Source: Stenotrophomonas acidaminiphila
Lineage (GTDB): Bacteria; Pseudomonadota; Gammaproteobacteria; Xanthomonadales; Xanthomonadaceae
Length of the DNA stretch: 64,000 bases
Direction of reading: 5' to 3'
Assembly (NCBI RefSeq): GCF_001431595.1
Contig: NZ_LDJO01000051.1
Coordinates: 1-64,000 of the forward strand
Position 1 is the first letter of the stretch. Every line of letters begins with the position of its first letter. The position numbers were made by a program, and so were the translations under genes. The notes under the pieces are model-generated. The model did no database searches, was not told the DNA's origin, and saw nothing but the letters and a program-made list of their open reading frames with translations. This document shows positions 51,994-60,964 of the stretch, piece by piece.

Positions 51994-52048
51994 CTCGGGG
52001 CGGCGCGCAGCACCGTAAAATGGGATGCATCCCACACCGGTCATCGCC

Positions 52049-52468
52049 ATGGCTTTCCGCGCCCCCGTTTCGCTGGATGAACTCAACCGCCTCAGTCGCG
52101 GCACCCTGATCGAGCACCTCGGCATCGTCTTCACCGGCGCCGGCGAGGACTGGCTGCAGGCGACCATGCCGGTGGACGAGCGCACCCGCCAGCCCTACGG
52201 GCTGCTCCACGGCGGTGCCTCGGTGGTGCTGGCCGAGACCCTGGGCAGCAGCGCCGGCAACCTGTGCGTGGATACCGCCAGCCAGGTCTGCGTGGGGCTG
52301 GAGATCAACGCCAACCACCTGCGCGCGGCCCGCACCGGCGTGGTCACCGGCACCGCGCGCGCGCTGCACGTCGGGCGCACCACCCAGGTCTGGGAAATCC
52401 GCATCGAGAACGAGGCCGGCAAGCCGGTGTGCATCTCGCGCCTGACCCTGGCGGTGGTGCCGGCCTGA
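52049..52468 (+). CDS. Hotdog-fold acyl-CoA thioesterase (YdiI/MenI-like)
   Basis: The 139-residue product has the hotdog thioesterase landmarks: RTRQPYGLLHGGASVVLAE (the HGG with the following Glu), VGLEINANHLRAAR and VWEIRIENEAGKPVC. The layout matches E. coli YdiI/EntH, which hydrolyse aroyl-CoA and 1,4-dihydroxy-2-naphthoyl-CoA esters. I start it at 52049 (MAFRAPVSLDELN) to match YdiI; an ATG at 52025 adds eight residues. TAAAAT at 52016-52021 is a possible -10. Confidence 0.85.
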   Translation: MAFRAPVSLDELNRLSRGTLIEHLGIVFTGAGEDWLQATMPVDERTRQPYGLLHGGASVVLAETLGSSAGNLCVDTASQVCVGLEINANHLRAARTGVVTGTARALHVGRTTQVWEIRIENEAGKPVCISRLTLAVVPA

Positions 52469-52495
52469 CGCGCCCCCGGGCGCGATGCCGCCGGC

Positions 52496-55072
52496 CTACG
52501 CGTGCACGAACGCGGTGTCCGCCAGGCGTTCGTGGATCCACGTTTCCAGTTCGTGCGCGGGCAGTGCCGGGGTGAAGTGGTAGCCCTGGGCGATGCCGTA
52601 GCCCTGCTCGCCGAGCATGCGCAGCTGTTCGACGCTTTCCACGCCCTCGGCGACCACCGTCAGCCGCAGGCTCTGGCCGATGTGGGCGATGGCGCGGGTC
52701 AGCGCGCTGGCCACTTCGTCGTTCTCGATGCCGCGCACGAAGCTGCGGTCCAGCTTGAGTTCGCTGATCGGCAGCAGGCGCAGGTAGCTCAGGCTGGAAT
52801 AGCCGGTGCCGAAGTCATCCATCGACAGGCGCACGCCCAGCGCGTGCACCGCATGCAGCGTGCGCAGGGTGCTGGGGTCGGTGTCCAGCAGCACGTCCTC
52901 GGTGATCTCCACCTTCAGGTCGTCCGGCGCCAGCGCTTCGTGCCGCAGCACCTGCTCGATGCGCAGCGGCAGTTCCAGATCGTGGAAGTCGGTCGGCGAC
53001 AGGTTCACCGCCACCGAAGGCACCTGCAGCCCAGCACGCCGCCACCGCGCCAGCTGCGCGCAGGCCTCCTCCAGCACCCAGTGGCCGATGTCGCCGATCA
53101 GCCCGCATTCCTCGGCCAGCGGGATGAACTGCATCGGCGGCACGTCGCCCAGCCGCGGGTGCCGCCAGCGCGCCAGCGCCTCCACCCCGCGCAGGCGGCC
53201 GTCGTCGATGCCGACCTGCGGCTGGTAGTGCAGGTGCAGCTGGCGCTGTTCGACCGCCTCGCGCAGCGCGGTTTCCAGCGCCAGCCGCTCCTGCGCGTTG
53301 TGGTCCATCTCGCGCGAATAGAACCGCGCGCCGTTGCGGCCGCTGTTCTTGGCCTGGTACATGGCCACGTCGGCGTGGTGCAGCAGGGTCTCGGTGTCGT
53401 GGCCGTCGTGCGGGAACATGCTGATGCCGACGCTGGCCGACGGCCGGATCTGCACGTCGTCCAGCTGCAGCGGCAACGACAGCCGGCGCAGGATGCGCTC
53501 GGCGCGTTCGCCGGCGGATTGCGCGTCGCAGGGGTTGAGCACCATCACGAACTCGTCGCCGGACAGGCGGCCGACGATGTCCGCCGGCCCGGCCTCTTCC
53601 TGCAGGCGGTGCGAGACCGCGCGCAGCAGCTGGTCGCCCCCGGGGTGGCCGAACGAGTCGTTGATCTGCTTGAACCTGTCCAGGTCGATGAACAGCACCG
53701 CCAGCGCCTGTTCGGAGGCGGCGGCCGCGGCGATCGCCTGGTCGGCCTGGGCATGCAGCAGGTTGCGGTTGGGCAGGCCGGTGAGGTCGTCGTAGAAGGC
53801 CAGCCGGCGGATGCGGTTGCGGGCCTCCTCGCGCTCCAGCGCCAGCGCGCACAGGTGCACGATGACGTCCACCAGGCGGCGGTGGAAGGCATCGGGATCG
53901 TGCGGGCGGTGGTAGTAGAAGGCGAACGTGCCCAGCACGCGGCCGTCGCTGGCCTTGATCGGCGTGGACCAGCACGCCGCCAGGCCGTGGGCCAGCGCCA
54001 TGTGGCTGATGCCCTGCCAGTTCGGGTCCAGCGCGATGTCGCGCGCCACCACCGTCTGCCCGGTATGCGCGGCGGTACCGCAGCTGCCCACGCCGGGCCC
54101 GATCGGGATGCCGTCCACCTGTCGCGTGTAGGCCTCCGGCAGGCTGGGCGCGGCCAGCGTGCGCAGCCGCCCATCCTCGACCCGCAGCACCGAGCACAGC
54201 ACCTGCGGCGCGATCTGCTCGACGTCGCGGCACATCATCTGCATCACCTCGCTGGTGGGAACCTCGCGCACCAGCGCATCCAGCATCCGGTGCTGCAATA
54301 CCTCGTGGACCTTGGTGTGGGTGATGTCCATCAGCACGATGACCAGGTTGGCCAGCGCGCCGTAGTCGTCGAAGATCGGGTTGATGCTGATCGCGCACCA
54401 CAGCGGGTGGCCGTCGCGGCAGGCCACGCGCTCGTCGCAGCACACCGGCTCGCCGGCCAGCAGGCGCGCGGCCTGGGCCAGCGTCGTGCGGCGCCGCGCG
54501 CGGTCGGGCACCAGCAGCGCGGCGACGTGGCGGCGCAGGACCTGGCTGGCATCGAAGCCGAACAGGCGGCAGAAGCCCTTGTTCAGATGCACCACGCGGC
54601 CGCGCGCGTCGGTGATCAGCACCGCGCTCTGGGTTTCGTCGAAGCCGAGCGACAGCAGCCGCTCGCGCTCCTGGCGCTGGCGCCGGGTGGTCACGTCGCG
54701 GATGAAGGCCATGTGCAGCTGGCCGTCCACGGCCGGGGTCCGCGCTAGCGCCACGCTGATCCAGCGGGTCTGCCCGTCCTTGCGCACCATCTGCACGTCG
54801 CGCGGCTGGCTGGCCAGTTCGCGCACGCGGTTGGCCGACCCCGGATGCAGGTCGCTGTCGTAGCGTTCGCGCATGACCTCCGGGGCCAGGAAGCCCAGGT
54901 TGCGCCCCGCCACCTCGTCGCGTGACCAGCCGGACAGGGCTTCCATGGCCTTGTTGAAGTACACGATGCGGTTCTGGCCATCGAACACGATCACGCCGCT
55001 GTCGACCTGCTCCAGCGCCGCCGACAACAGCGGCAGCATGTCCCCGGCCAGCGACCGCGATAACCGCTCCAT
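52496..55072 (-). CDS. PAS-PAS-GAF-GGDEF-EAL cyclic-di-GMP phosphodiesterase
   Basis: The 858-residue protein has, in order, two PAS domains (about 14-130 and 140-250), a GAF domain (about 270-412), a GGDEF domain (about 420-585) and an EAL domain (about 600-845). The EAL part is complete: EAL at 631-633, AVNLSPTDF, EITEDVLL, MDDFGTGYSSLSYL, LKLDRSFV and VAEGVES. The GGDEF motif reads SGDEF (504-508) and the inhibitory-site RxxD is replaced by GPAD, so cyclase activity is uncertain. The layout matches E. coli DosP but the heme-ligating residues are not obvious. I start it at ATG 55072 because GGAG lies 7 bases upstream; a GTG lies 6 bases further upstream. Confidence 0.9.
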   Translation of the reverse strand: MERLSRSLAGDMLPLLSAALEQVDSGVIVFDGQNRIVYFNKAMEALSGWSRDEVAGRNLGFLAPEVMRERYDSDLHPGSANRVRELASQPRDVQMVRKDGQTRWISVALARTPAVDGQLHMAFIRDVTTRRQRQERERLLSLGFDETQSAVLITDARGRVVHLNKGFCRLFGFDASQVLRRHVAALLVPDRARRRTTLAQAARLLAGEPVCCDERVACRDGHPLWCAISINPIFDDYGALANLVIVLMDITHTKVHEVLQHRMLDALVREVPTSEVMQMMCRDVEQIAPQVLCSVLRVEDGRLRTLAAPSLPEAYTRQVDGIPIGPGVGSCGTAAHTGQTVVARDIALDPNWQGISHMALAHGLAACWSTPIKASDGRVLGTFAFYYHRPHDPDAFHRRLVDVIVHLCALALEREEARNRIRRLAFYDDLTGLPNRNLLHAQADQAIAAAAASEQALAVLFIDLDRFKQINDSFGHPGGDQLLRAVSHRLQEEAGPADIVGRLSGDEFVMVLNPCDAQSAGERAERILRRLSLPLQLDDVQIRPSASVGISMFPHDGHDTETLLHHADVAMYQAKNSGRNGARFYSREMDHNAQERLALETALREAVEQRQLHLHYQPQVGIDDGRLRGVEALARWRHPRLGDVPPMQFIPLAEECGLIGDIGHWVLEEACAQLARWRRAGLQVPSVAVNLSPTDFHDLELPLRIEQVLRHEALAPDDLKVEITEDVLLDTDPSTLRTLHAVHALGVRLSMDDFGTGYSSLSYLRLLPISELKLDRSFVRGIENDEVASALTRAIAHIGQSLRLTVVAEGVESVEQLRMLGEQGYGIAQGYHFTPALPAHELETWIHERLADTAFVHA

Positions 55073-55196
55073 GTCCACGCTCCCCTGTAGGCGTGAGCGG
55101 ATTTATACCGCGTTGCCCGCGACTCGGGGTGAGGAGCCCGGCAGGCCCCCCGCCATGTGCTGGCGGAAGCCGGACCGCATCCGGTATCTTGCGCGG

Positions 55197-55988
55197 ATGA
55201 CTTCCCCCCGTCCCGCCCGCCAGGGCAGCGTGGCGCGTGCGTTCCGCTATCTGTACCGCGTGCCGCTGCTGCTGGTCCACGTCGTGGTTTTCCTGCCGCT
55301 GATCCTGCTGCTGATGGCGCCGCCGTTCGGCCGCCTCGGTGCAGCCAGCGATCCGCTCGAACACAAGGTGGTGCGCTGGTGGTCCGGCGGCCTGATGTGG
55401 ATCTTCGGCTTCCGCCTGCAGCGCACCGGCCAGCCGTTGCCGGGTGCGGTGCTGTTTGTCGCCAACCATGTCGGCTGGGTCGACATCAGCATGATCCACA
55501 GCCAGAAGATGGTCGGCTTCGTGGCCAAGCGCGAGATCGCCGGCTGGCCGCTGGTGGGCTGGCTCGCCACCCGTGGCCACACCATCTACCACCAGCGCGG
55601 CAACACCGAGTCGCTGGGCGGGGTGATGGAGGAGATGGCCAAGCGCCTGCGCGAGGGCCGGCCGGTCGCGGTGTTCCCGGAAGGCCGCACCCGCGGCGGC
55701 CACGAGGTCGGCCCCTTCCATGCGCGGATCTTCCAGGCGGCGGTGGAAACCGGCGTGCCGGTGCAGCCGGTGGCATTGCGCTACGGGGTGCGCGGCGACG
55801 CCCAGACCCGGGTCGCATTCGCGCCGGGCGAGAGTTTCTTCGGCAACTTCCTGCGCCTGCTGGGCGAACCGGCACGGCGTGCCGAAGTGCACTTCCTGGA
55901 ACCGATCGCCAGTCACGACCTTGAAGGGCGCCGGCGCATCGCCGAGACCTCGCGCGCGCGCATCATCGCCGCGATGGAAGGCCCGTAA
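55197..55988 (+). CDS. 1-acyl-sn-glycerol-3-phosphate acyltransferase
   Basis: The 263-residue product is a PlsC-type lysophosphatidate acyltransferase: one N-terminal membrane span (VPLLLVHVVVFLPLILLLMAP), NHVGWVDISM (the NHxxxxD active site, here with the N-terminal Asn) and FPEGRTRGGHEVGPF (block III). It acylates lysophosphatidic acid or a related lyso-lipid at the inner membrane. TATCTT at 55186-55191 may be a -10, so the mRNA may be nearly leaderless. Confidence 0.88.
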   Translation: MTSPRPARQGSVARAFRYLYRVPLLLVHVVVFLPLILLLMAPPFGRLGAASDPLEHKVVRWWSGGLMWIFGFRLQRTGQPLPGAVLFVANHVGWVDISMIHSQKMVGFVAKREIAGWPLVGWLATRGHTIYHQRGNTESLGGVMEEMAKRLREGRPVAVFPEGRTRGGHEVGPFHARIFQAAVETGVPVQPVALRYGVRGDAQTRVAFAPGESFFGNFLRLLGEPARRAEVHFLEPIASHDLEGRRRIAETSRARIIAAMEGP

Positions 55989-56089
55989 CGGCGTGTTTGC
56001 GTGGCGCGCGCCCCGCAGCTGTGGCCAGCCGTGAGCGCCTGCCGGCCCACGGCGCCGGTTCACGCCCTCTCCCGCCGGGGGAGAGCAGC

Positions 56090-57130
56090 ATGAGCACCAT
56101 GTTGAGCGTCGCCCATTACCAGCCGCCGCCGTGGCTGCGCAACCCGCACCTGCAGTCGATGCTGGCGTCCAGCGGCGTGCGCCTGCGCCGTGGCCAGCAG
56201 CTGTTGGCGTCCAGCGGCGCGGTCACCGGCGAACTCATCCTCGACGGCGGCGACGGCGTGCGCCTGCAGGCCTGGCACAGCCGCCTGACGGGCAATGCAC
56301 CGGTTGGCCTGGCGCTGCTGCTGCACGGCTGGGAGGGCAGCGCCGAGTCCAGCTACATGCGCATGACCGCCGCGCGCATGCTCGAGCAGGGCTTCGACGT
56401 GGTGCGGCTGAACTTCCGCGACCACGGCAACACCCATCACCTCAATCCGGGGATCTTCCATTCCTGCCGCATCGGCGAGGTGGTGCATGCGGCCGGCGAC
56501 CTGGCCAGCCGCTTCCCGGGGCTGCCGCTGGTCGCTGCGGGGTATTCGCTGGGTGGCAACTTCGTGCTGCGCCTGGCCCTGCACGCGCCGGCCGCCGGCG
56601 TACCGCTGCGCCACGTGGCCTCGGTGTGCCCGGTGCTGGACCCGGCGCAGACGATGGACAGCATCGAGCGCGGCCCGGCGATGTACGACTGGTACTTCCG
56701 CCGCAAGTGGACCGGCTCGCTGCGCCGCAAGCGCGAACTGTTCCCGGAGCTGGCCGACTGCGACGATGCGGTGTTGAGGCTGGGGATCCGCGCACTGACC
56801 GGCTGGCTGGTCGAACGGCATACCGCCTTCGCCACGCTGCAGGACTACTTCGACGGCTACTCCATCGCCGGCCAGCGCCTGTCCGCGCTGCAAGTGCCGG
56901 CCGACATCCTGATGGCGCGCGACGATCCGGTGATCCCGTTCACCTCCTTCCGCCACTGGCGCCTGCCGGTGCACGCGCGGCTGGAAATCGCGCGCTGGGG
57001 CGGCCACTGCGGCTTCATCGAGAACCTGCGCGGTGACGGCTTCTCCGAGCGCTGGGTGGCGCAACGGCTGGCTGCCGCTGTGGGCGCGCGGCAGGCCCCG
57101 GGCGATGCCGTGCCCGCACTCGGCTCCTGA
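56090..57130 (+). CDS. YheT-family alpha/beta hydrolase
   Basis: The 346-residue product belongs to the YheT hydrolases: PPPWLRNPHLQSMLAS, ALLLHGWEGSAESSYM (oxyanion region), RLNFRDHGNTHHLNPG, GYSLGGNFVLRLAL (nucleophile Ser in GYSLGG), DDPVIPFTSF (acid) and GGHCGFIEN (His). The start is ATG 56090, with GGAG about 5 bases upstream. Substrate unknown, possibly an ester or lipid. Confidence 0.88.
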   Translation: MSTMLSVAHYQPPPWLRNPHLQSMLASSGVRLRRGQQLLASSGAVTGELILDGGDGVRLQAWHSRLTGNAPVGLALLLHGWEGSAESSYMRMTAARMLEQGFDVVRLNFRDHGNTHHLNPGIFHSCRIGEVVHAAGDLASRFPGLPLVAAGYSLGGNFVLRLALHAPAAGVPLRHVASVCPVLDPAQTMDSIERGPAMYDWYFRRKWTGSLRRKRELFPELADCDDAVLRLGIRALTGWLVERHTAFATLQDYFDGYSIAGQRLSALQVPADILMARDDPVIPFTSFRHWRLPVHARLEIARWGGHCGFIENLRGDGFSERWVAQRLAAAVGARQAPGDAVPALGS

Positions 57131-57208
57131 CGCTGCGGACGGCGGACCGGGCGCGGGTGCCGGGCAGAGCCCGGCTACAATGGCGTTTTGCGCCTACGCC
57201 GGACTGCC

Positions 57209-59278
57209 ATGCAAGACACGATCATCAACGCCCTGCGCCGCAACGCCACCGACGAAGCCGTAGCCGCGGCCCGGCAATGGGTCGGTGCCGAACCGCAGCA
57301 ACCGCAGGCCCACCGCTGGCTGGCGCTGGCCCTGCAGCAACAGGGTGACGCCGCCGCCGCCCAGGCCAGCCTGGAGCGGGCCCTGGCACTGGCGCCGGAC
57401 GACGCCGACCTGCACCTGCAGCATGCCGGCCTGCTGCTGGCCCAGCGCCGCATCGAGGCTGCCGGGCAGGCACTGGAGCGCACCACCGCGCTCAATCCCA
57501 ACGAATTCTCCGCCTACCTGATGCAGGCGCACCTGGCGTTGGCCCGCGAGGACATCGACGAGGCCGAGCGCCTCGGCCGCATGGCCGCGCGGGTGGAGCC
57601 TGACAGCCCGGAGCTGGGTGCCATCGAAGGCATGGTCGCGCTGCGCCGTGGCGACGCGGACCGCGCGCTGGCGGTGTTGTCGGCCGCCAGCCAGCGACTG
57701 CCCGATGACCCGCGGGTGCTCTATGCATTGGCTTTCGCCTATCTGGCCAAGGACCTGCTGGCCTTCGCCGAGCAGGCGTTCCGGCGGGTGCTCGAACTGA
57801 GCCCGTCCAACCACGCCCTGCGCGGCCTGCTGGTGCAGCTGGCGCTGCGCCAGGGCCATGTGGACCGTGCCGCCGAAGTAATGCGGCAGGTGCTGGCCAC
57901 GCCGGAAGGCGACAGCCCGGGCATGCGCCGCTTGGCCGGCGAGCTGGAACTGGCCTCCGGCCAGCCGCTGCAGGCACTGGAATACCTGCGCCCGCTGCTG
58001 GCGGAGCTGCCCGGCGACCGCGCCACGCTGCAGATGCTGCTGGTGGCCTGGCAGCGGCTAGGCCGCGAGGACGAGGCGCGCGCCGACCTGGAGGCGACGC
58101 TGGAAGTGCACCCGCAGCTACACGACCTGTGGCTGGCACGATTGGCGGTGGCGCCGGTCGGCAGCGCCGAAGCGGTGGAGGTGGTCGAACGCTGGCTGGC
58201 GGCTATGCCCGGGCATCTGCCGGCACTGGAAGCGCGCATGCGCCTGCACGACATGAACGAGGAAGTCGATGCCGCCGAAGCGGTGGCGCGGCGCATCGTC
58301 GCGCTGGAACCGGGCCGCGTCAGCGGCGAGCAGCGCATCGTCGAGGCGCTGCTGGCGCGTGAGCCGGCGGCGGCCATCGCCCATGTGCAGGCCCTGATCG
58401 ACAGCGCCCCGGAAGCGGCGCATCCGGAACTGCGGGTCTGGCTGGGTGCGGTCCAGGATCGTGCCAACGAGCCGGCCGCGGCGCTGGCCACCTGGTTGCG
58501 CCTGCACGACGAACTCGCGCCGTCGCGCCTGCCGCTGCCGCCGCAGGCCAAGGCTCCGGCCGAATGGCCGGCGCTGGGTGAAATCGCCCAGGACAATCCG
58601 CTGCGCCCGCTGTTCGTCTGGGGCGCGCCGGGTTCGGGCGTGGAGCGCGTGGTGACGGTGATGGCCGCGGGCAGCCCGGTGCTGCGCGGCGACCGCTTCG
58701 GCCCGAACCCGCCGGACGACGCCTTCCAGAACTTCCACACCCTGCAGCACCTGGCCGACGACACCCTGAGCCCGGTCCAGTTCGTGCAGCAGTGGCGCGA
58801 TGCCCTGCCCGGGCGCGGCATCGCCGACGGCAACGTGATCGACTGGCTGCTGTGGTGGGACAACGCCCTGCTGTGGGCGCTGCGCCCGCAGCTGCCGGAG
58901 GGCCGCCTGGTGATTGCCGTGCGCGATCCGCGCGACATGCTGGTCGAGTGGCTGGCGCTGGGTGCGCCGGCGCCGCTGGCGCTGACCTCGGCCGACGAGG
59001 CCGCACGCTGGCTGGCGCGCGTGCTGGAACAGGTGGCCGACCTGCACGAACAGGATCTGTATACCCACCTGATCCTGCGCATCGACGGTGCGGTCAACGA
59101 CCCGGCTGCGATGGGCGAGCTGCTGGAGCAGGCCTTCGGCCTGCGCTTCCCGCCGGTGCGCAGCCTCGGCCCGGCCACCATCCCGGCCGGCCACTGGCGC
59201 CGGTACGCGCAGGTGCTGGCGGCCGAGTTCGCGCACCTGGCCCCGGTCGCCGCGCGCCTGGGTTATCCGCAGGCCTGA
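57209..59278 (+). CDS. TPR protein with C-terminal sulfotransferase-like domain
   Basis: The 689-residue product has about a dozen tetratricopeptide helix pairs in residues 20-430, for example HRWLALALQQQGDAAAAQASLERALALAP and VLYALAFAYLAKDLLAFAEQAFRRVLELSP. The C-terminal 240 residues resemble a PAPS-dependent sulfotransferase: LFVWGAPGSGVERV (5'-PAPS loop, degenerate) and LVIAVRDPRDMLVEWL (the 3'-PAPS-binding RDPRD). Because the P-loop is altered, activity is uncertain. TACAAT at 57176-57181 is a possible -10 for this gene. Confidence 0.75.
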   Translation: MQDTIINALRRNATDEAVAAARQWVGAEPQQPQAHRWLALALQQQGDAAAAQASLERALALAPDDADLHLQHAGLLLAQRRIEAAGQALERTTALNPNEFSAYLMQAHLALAREDIDEAERLGRMAARVEPDSPELGAIEGMVALRRGDADRALAVLSAASQRLPDDPRVLYALAFAYLAKDLLAFAEQAFRRVLELSPSNHALRGLLVQLALRQGHVDRAAEVMRQVLATPEGDSPGMRRLAGELELASGQPLQALEYLRPLLAELPGDRATLQMLLVAWQRLGREDEARADLEATLEVHPQLHDLWLARLAVAPVGSAEAVEVVERWLAAMPGHLPALEARMRLHDMNEEVDAAEAVARRIVALEPGRVSGEQRIVEALLAREPAAAIAHVQALIDSAPEAAHPELRVWLGAVQDRANEPAAALATWLRLHDELAPSRLPLPPQAKAPAEWPALGEIAQDNPLRPLFVWGAPGSGVERVVTVMAAGSPVLRGDRFGPNPPDDAFQNFHTLQHLADDTLSPVQFVQQWRDALPGRGIADGNVIDWLLWWDNALLWALRPQLPEGRLVIAVRDPRDMLVEWLALGAPAPLALTSADEAARWLARVLEQVADLHEQDLYTHLILRIDGAVNDPAAMGELLEQAFGLRFPPVRSLGPATIPAGHWRRYAQVLAAEFAHLAPVAARLGYPQA

Positions 59279-59342
59279 GCGCGCGATCCACCCGTAGTGG
59301 CAGGCGCCGGCCCCGGTCGGCGCCTCACCTGAGGAGAAGGCA

Positions 59343-59954
59343 ATGAAACTGAGCAGCCAGAGTTTCGACAATGGCCGGCCGATTCCGGCCGGATTCGCCG
59401 CCGGCGACGTCGATGGCTTCGCCGGCAACCGCAATCCGCAGCTGGCGTGGAGCGAGGTGCCGGAAGGCACGCGCTCGTTCGCGCTGGTATGCGTGGACCC
59501 GGATGTCCCGACCGTGCCGGAACTGGTCGGCCGCGACGACGTGAGTATCCCGCTGGCGCAGCCGCGCGGTGACTTCATCCACTGGGTGATGGTGGACATT
59601 CCCGCGTCGCTGCGCGCGATCGCCGCCGGCAGCTGCAGCGAGGGCTTCACCGCGCGCGGCAAGCAGCTGCCGCCGGGCCCGGCCGGCGCCCGCCAGGGCG
59701 TGAACGACTACACCGCCTGGTTCGCCGGCAACCCGGACATGGCCGGGGTCTATCGCGGCTACGACGGCCCGTACCCGCCGTTCAACGACGAGCGCGTGCA
59801 CCGTTACTTCTTCCGCCTGTTCGCGCTGGACGTGGAACGGCTGCCGGTGGAAGGCGACTTCAGCGCCGCCGACGCGTACCGCGCCATGCACGGCCATGTG
59901 CTGGCCGAAGCGGCGCTGCACGGCACCTACACGCTCAACCCGGCGCTGGCGTGA
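59343..59954 (+). CDS. PEBP family protein (YbhB/YbcL-like)
   Basis: The 203-residue product is a phosphatidylethanolamine-binding protein: LAWSEVPEGTRSFALVCVDPDVP, GDFIHWVMVDIP (the D-x-P and HW anion site) and YRGYDGPYPPFNDERVHRYFFRLFAL. Cytoplasmic; function in bacteria unclear. A strong ribosome site (GAGGAGAAGG) precedes the ATG. It faces the META-domain lipoprotein gene, with a terminator in between. Confidence 0.9.
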   Translation: MKLSSQSFDNGRPIPAGFAAGDVDGFAGNRNPQLAWSEVPEGTRSFALVCVDPDVPTVPELVGRDDVSIPLAQPRGDFIHWVMVDIPASLRAIAAGSCSEGFTARGKQLPPGPAGARQGVNDYTAWFAGNPDMAGVYRGYDGPYPPFNDERVHRYFFRLFALDVERLPVEGDFSAADAYRAMHGHVLAEAALHGTYTLNPALA

Positions 59955-59966
59955 CCCCGCAGGATG

Positions 59967-59996
59967 AAAAAAGAAGGGCGCCACGCGGCGCCCTTC
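59967..59996 (-). terminator. Rho-independent terminator for the META lipoprotein gene
   Basis: GAAGGGCGCC (59973-59982) pairs with GGCGCCCTTC (59987-59996) around an ACGC loop. On the minus strand the stem is followed by TTTTTT (59972-59967), giving a classic intrinsic terminator downstream of the gene at 60025. It lies in the convergent spacer between that gene and the PEBP gene, and might also stop plus-strand transcription weakly. Confidence 0.85.
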
Positions 59997-60024
59997 GTCG
60001 TTTCCGGGATGCGGCGCAACGCGG

Positions 60025-60837
60025 TTACTTCTTCGCCGTTTCCGAGCTGACCACCATGTCCAGCACGTACGCCTGCGAAGACGCGTCGGCCGGCGGGTTC
60101 TTCACCGCATAGCGCTTGACCCGCAGCACGTTGCGCACGCCGTCCTGGTGGCTGTAACCCTCGATGCCGTCGTAGAAGTTGGCGAACTCGCCACGCTTGC
60201 CCTGCTCCAGGCCCTTGTCGTCGTACTGCACCTCGCGCACCTGCAGGCACTGCTTGTCGGGGATCAGCGGGTGCGGGCACGGCCTGGTCTGCGCATCCAC
60301 CTCGAGGAACACGGTCTCGCCGGGGCCGCCGTAGCGGGTCTCGGCGGTGGGTTCGCCGCGGAAGCGCAGCACATCGCCGGCGGCATTGCCCAGGACGAGC
60401 GTGGACGCGTCGAGCTGGCTGATCTTCAGCGTGCCTTCCAGGCGCTGGCCCACGGCCTGGTCCAGCGCCATCAGCGCCGGGTCGGCGCAGGCCATCATCG
60501 TCGATGCCATGCGCGAGACGCTGAGCTGGTCACCGGCCAGGGTATAGCCACCGCCCATGCGGTTGCAGGTGTTGTCCACCGCCAGGCGGCCATCGGCAAA
60601 GTCCAGGGTGACCGGCTTGTCGGCGCGCGCGAACAATGCATCGATGCGCTTGCCGGCGCTGTCGGTGGCGGTGTCGAGCACCCAGTGGTTGGCGCCAAGC
60701 TGCGCGCCGTCGACCGGTGCGGCGGCGGCCGGCGCGGTGCTGGCCGGCGGTGTTGCATCGACCGGGGCCGGGGCGGGGGTGTTGTTGCAGGCCGTCATCA
60801 GGGCGACGGGCAGAGCCAGCAGCAGGATGCGCTTCAT
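60025..60837 (-). CDS. META/DUF4377 lipoprotein
   Basis: The 270-residue product starts with a lipoprotein signal (ALPVALMTAC) and an Ala/Pro linker. About residues 75-185 form a META (HslJ-like) domain (GRLAVDNTCNRMGGGYTLAGD, MMACADPALMALDQAV), and the C-terminal 85 residues a DUF4377 domain with TRPCPHPLIPDKQCLQVREV. The role may be envelope stress tolerance, by analogy with HslJ. The start at 60837 has AAGGAG 7 bases upstream. Confidence 0.82.
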   Translation of the reverse strand: MKRILLLALPVALMTACNNTPAPAPVDATPPASTAPAAAAPVDGAQLGANHWVLDTATDSAGKRIDALFARADKPVTLDFADGRLAVDNTCNRMGGGYTLAGDQLSVSRMASTMMACADPALMALDQAVGQRLEGTLKISQLDASTLVLGNAAGDVLRFRGEPTAETRYGGPGETVFLEVDAQTRPCPHPLIPDKQCLQVREVQYDDKGLEQGKRGEFANFYDGIEGYSHQDGVRNVLRVKRYAVKNPPADASSQAYVLDMVVSSETAKK

Positions 60838-60934
60838 GGGGTACTCCTTGGCAAGCGGGTGGAAAGGGCGGATGGAAACAGGCGCATGCAGCGGCATGCC
60901 GCCATCGTGCCAGCGATGCAAACGCATGGCGCCG

Positions 60935-60955
60935 GCCGCCGGGGTTGCCGGCGGC
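60935..60955. repeat. Hairpin between uppP and the META lipoprotein gene
   Basis: GCCGCCGG (60935-60942) pairs with CCGGCGGC (60948-60955) over a 5-base loop, just past the uppP stop codon at 60965 on the minus strand. No T-run follows, so it may only slow polymerase or protect mRNA ends. Confidence 0.4.
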
Positions 60956-60964
60956 TTTCCGCAT

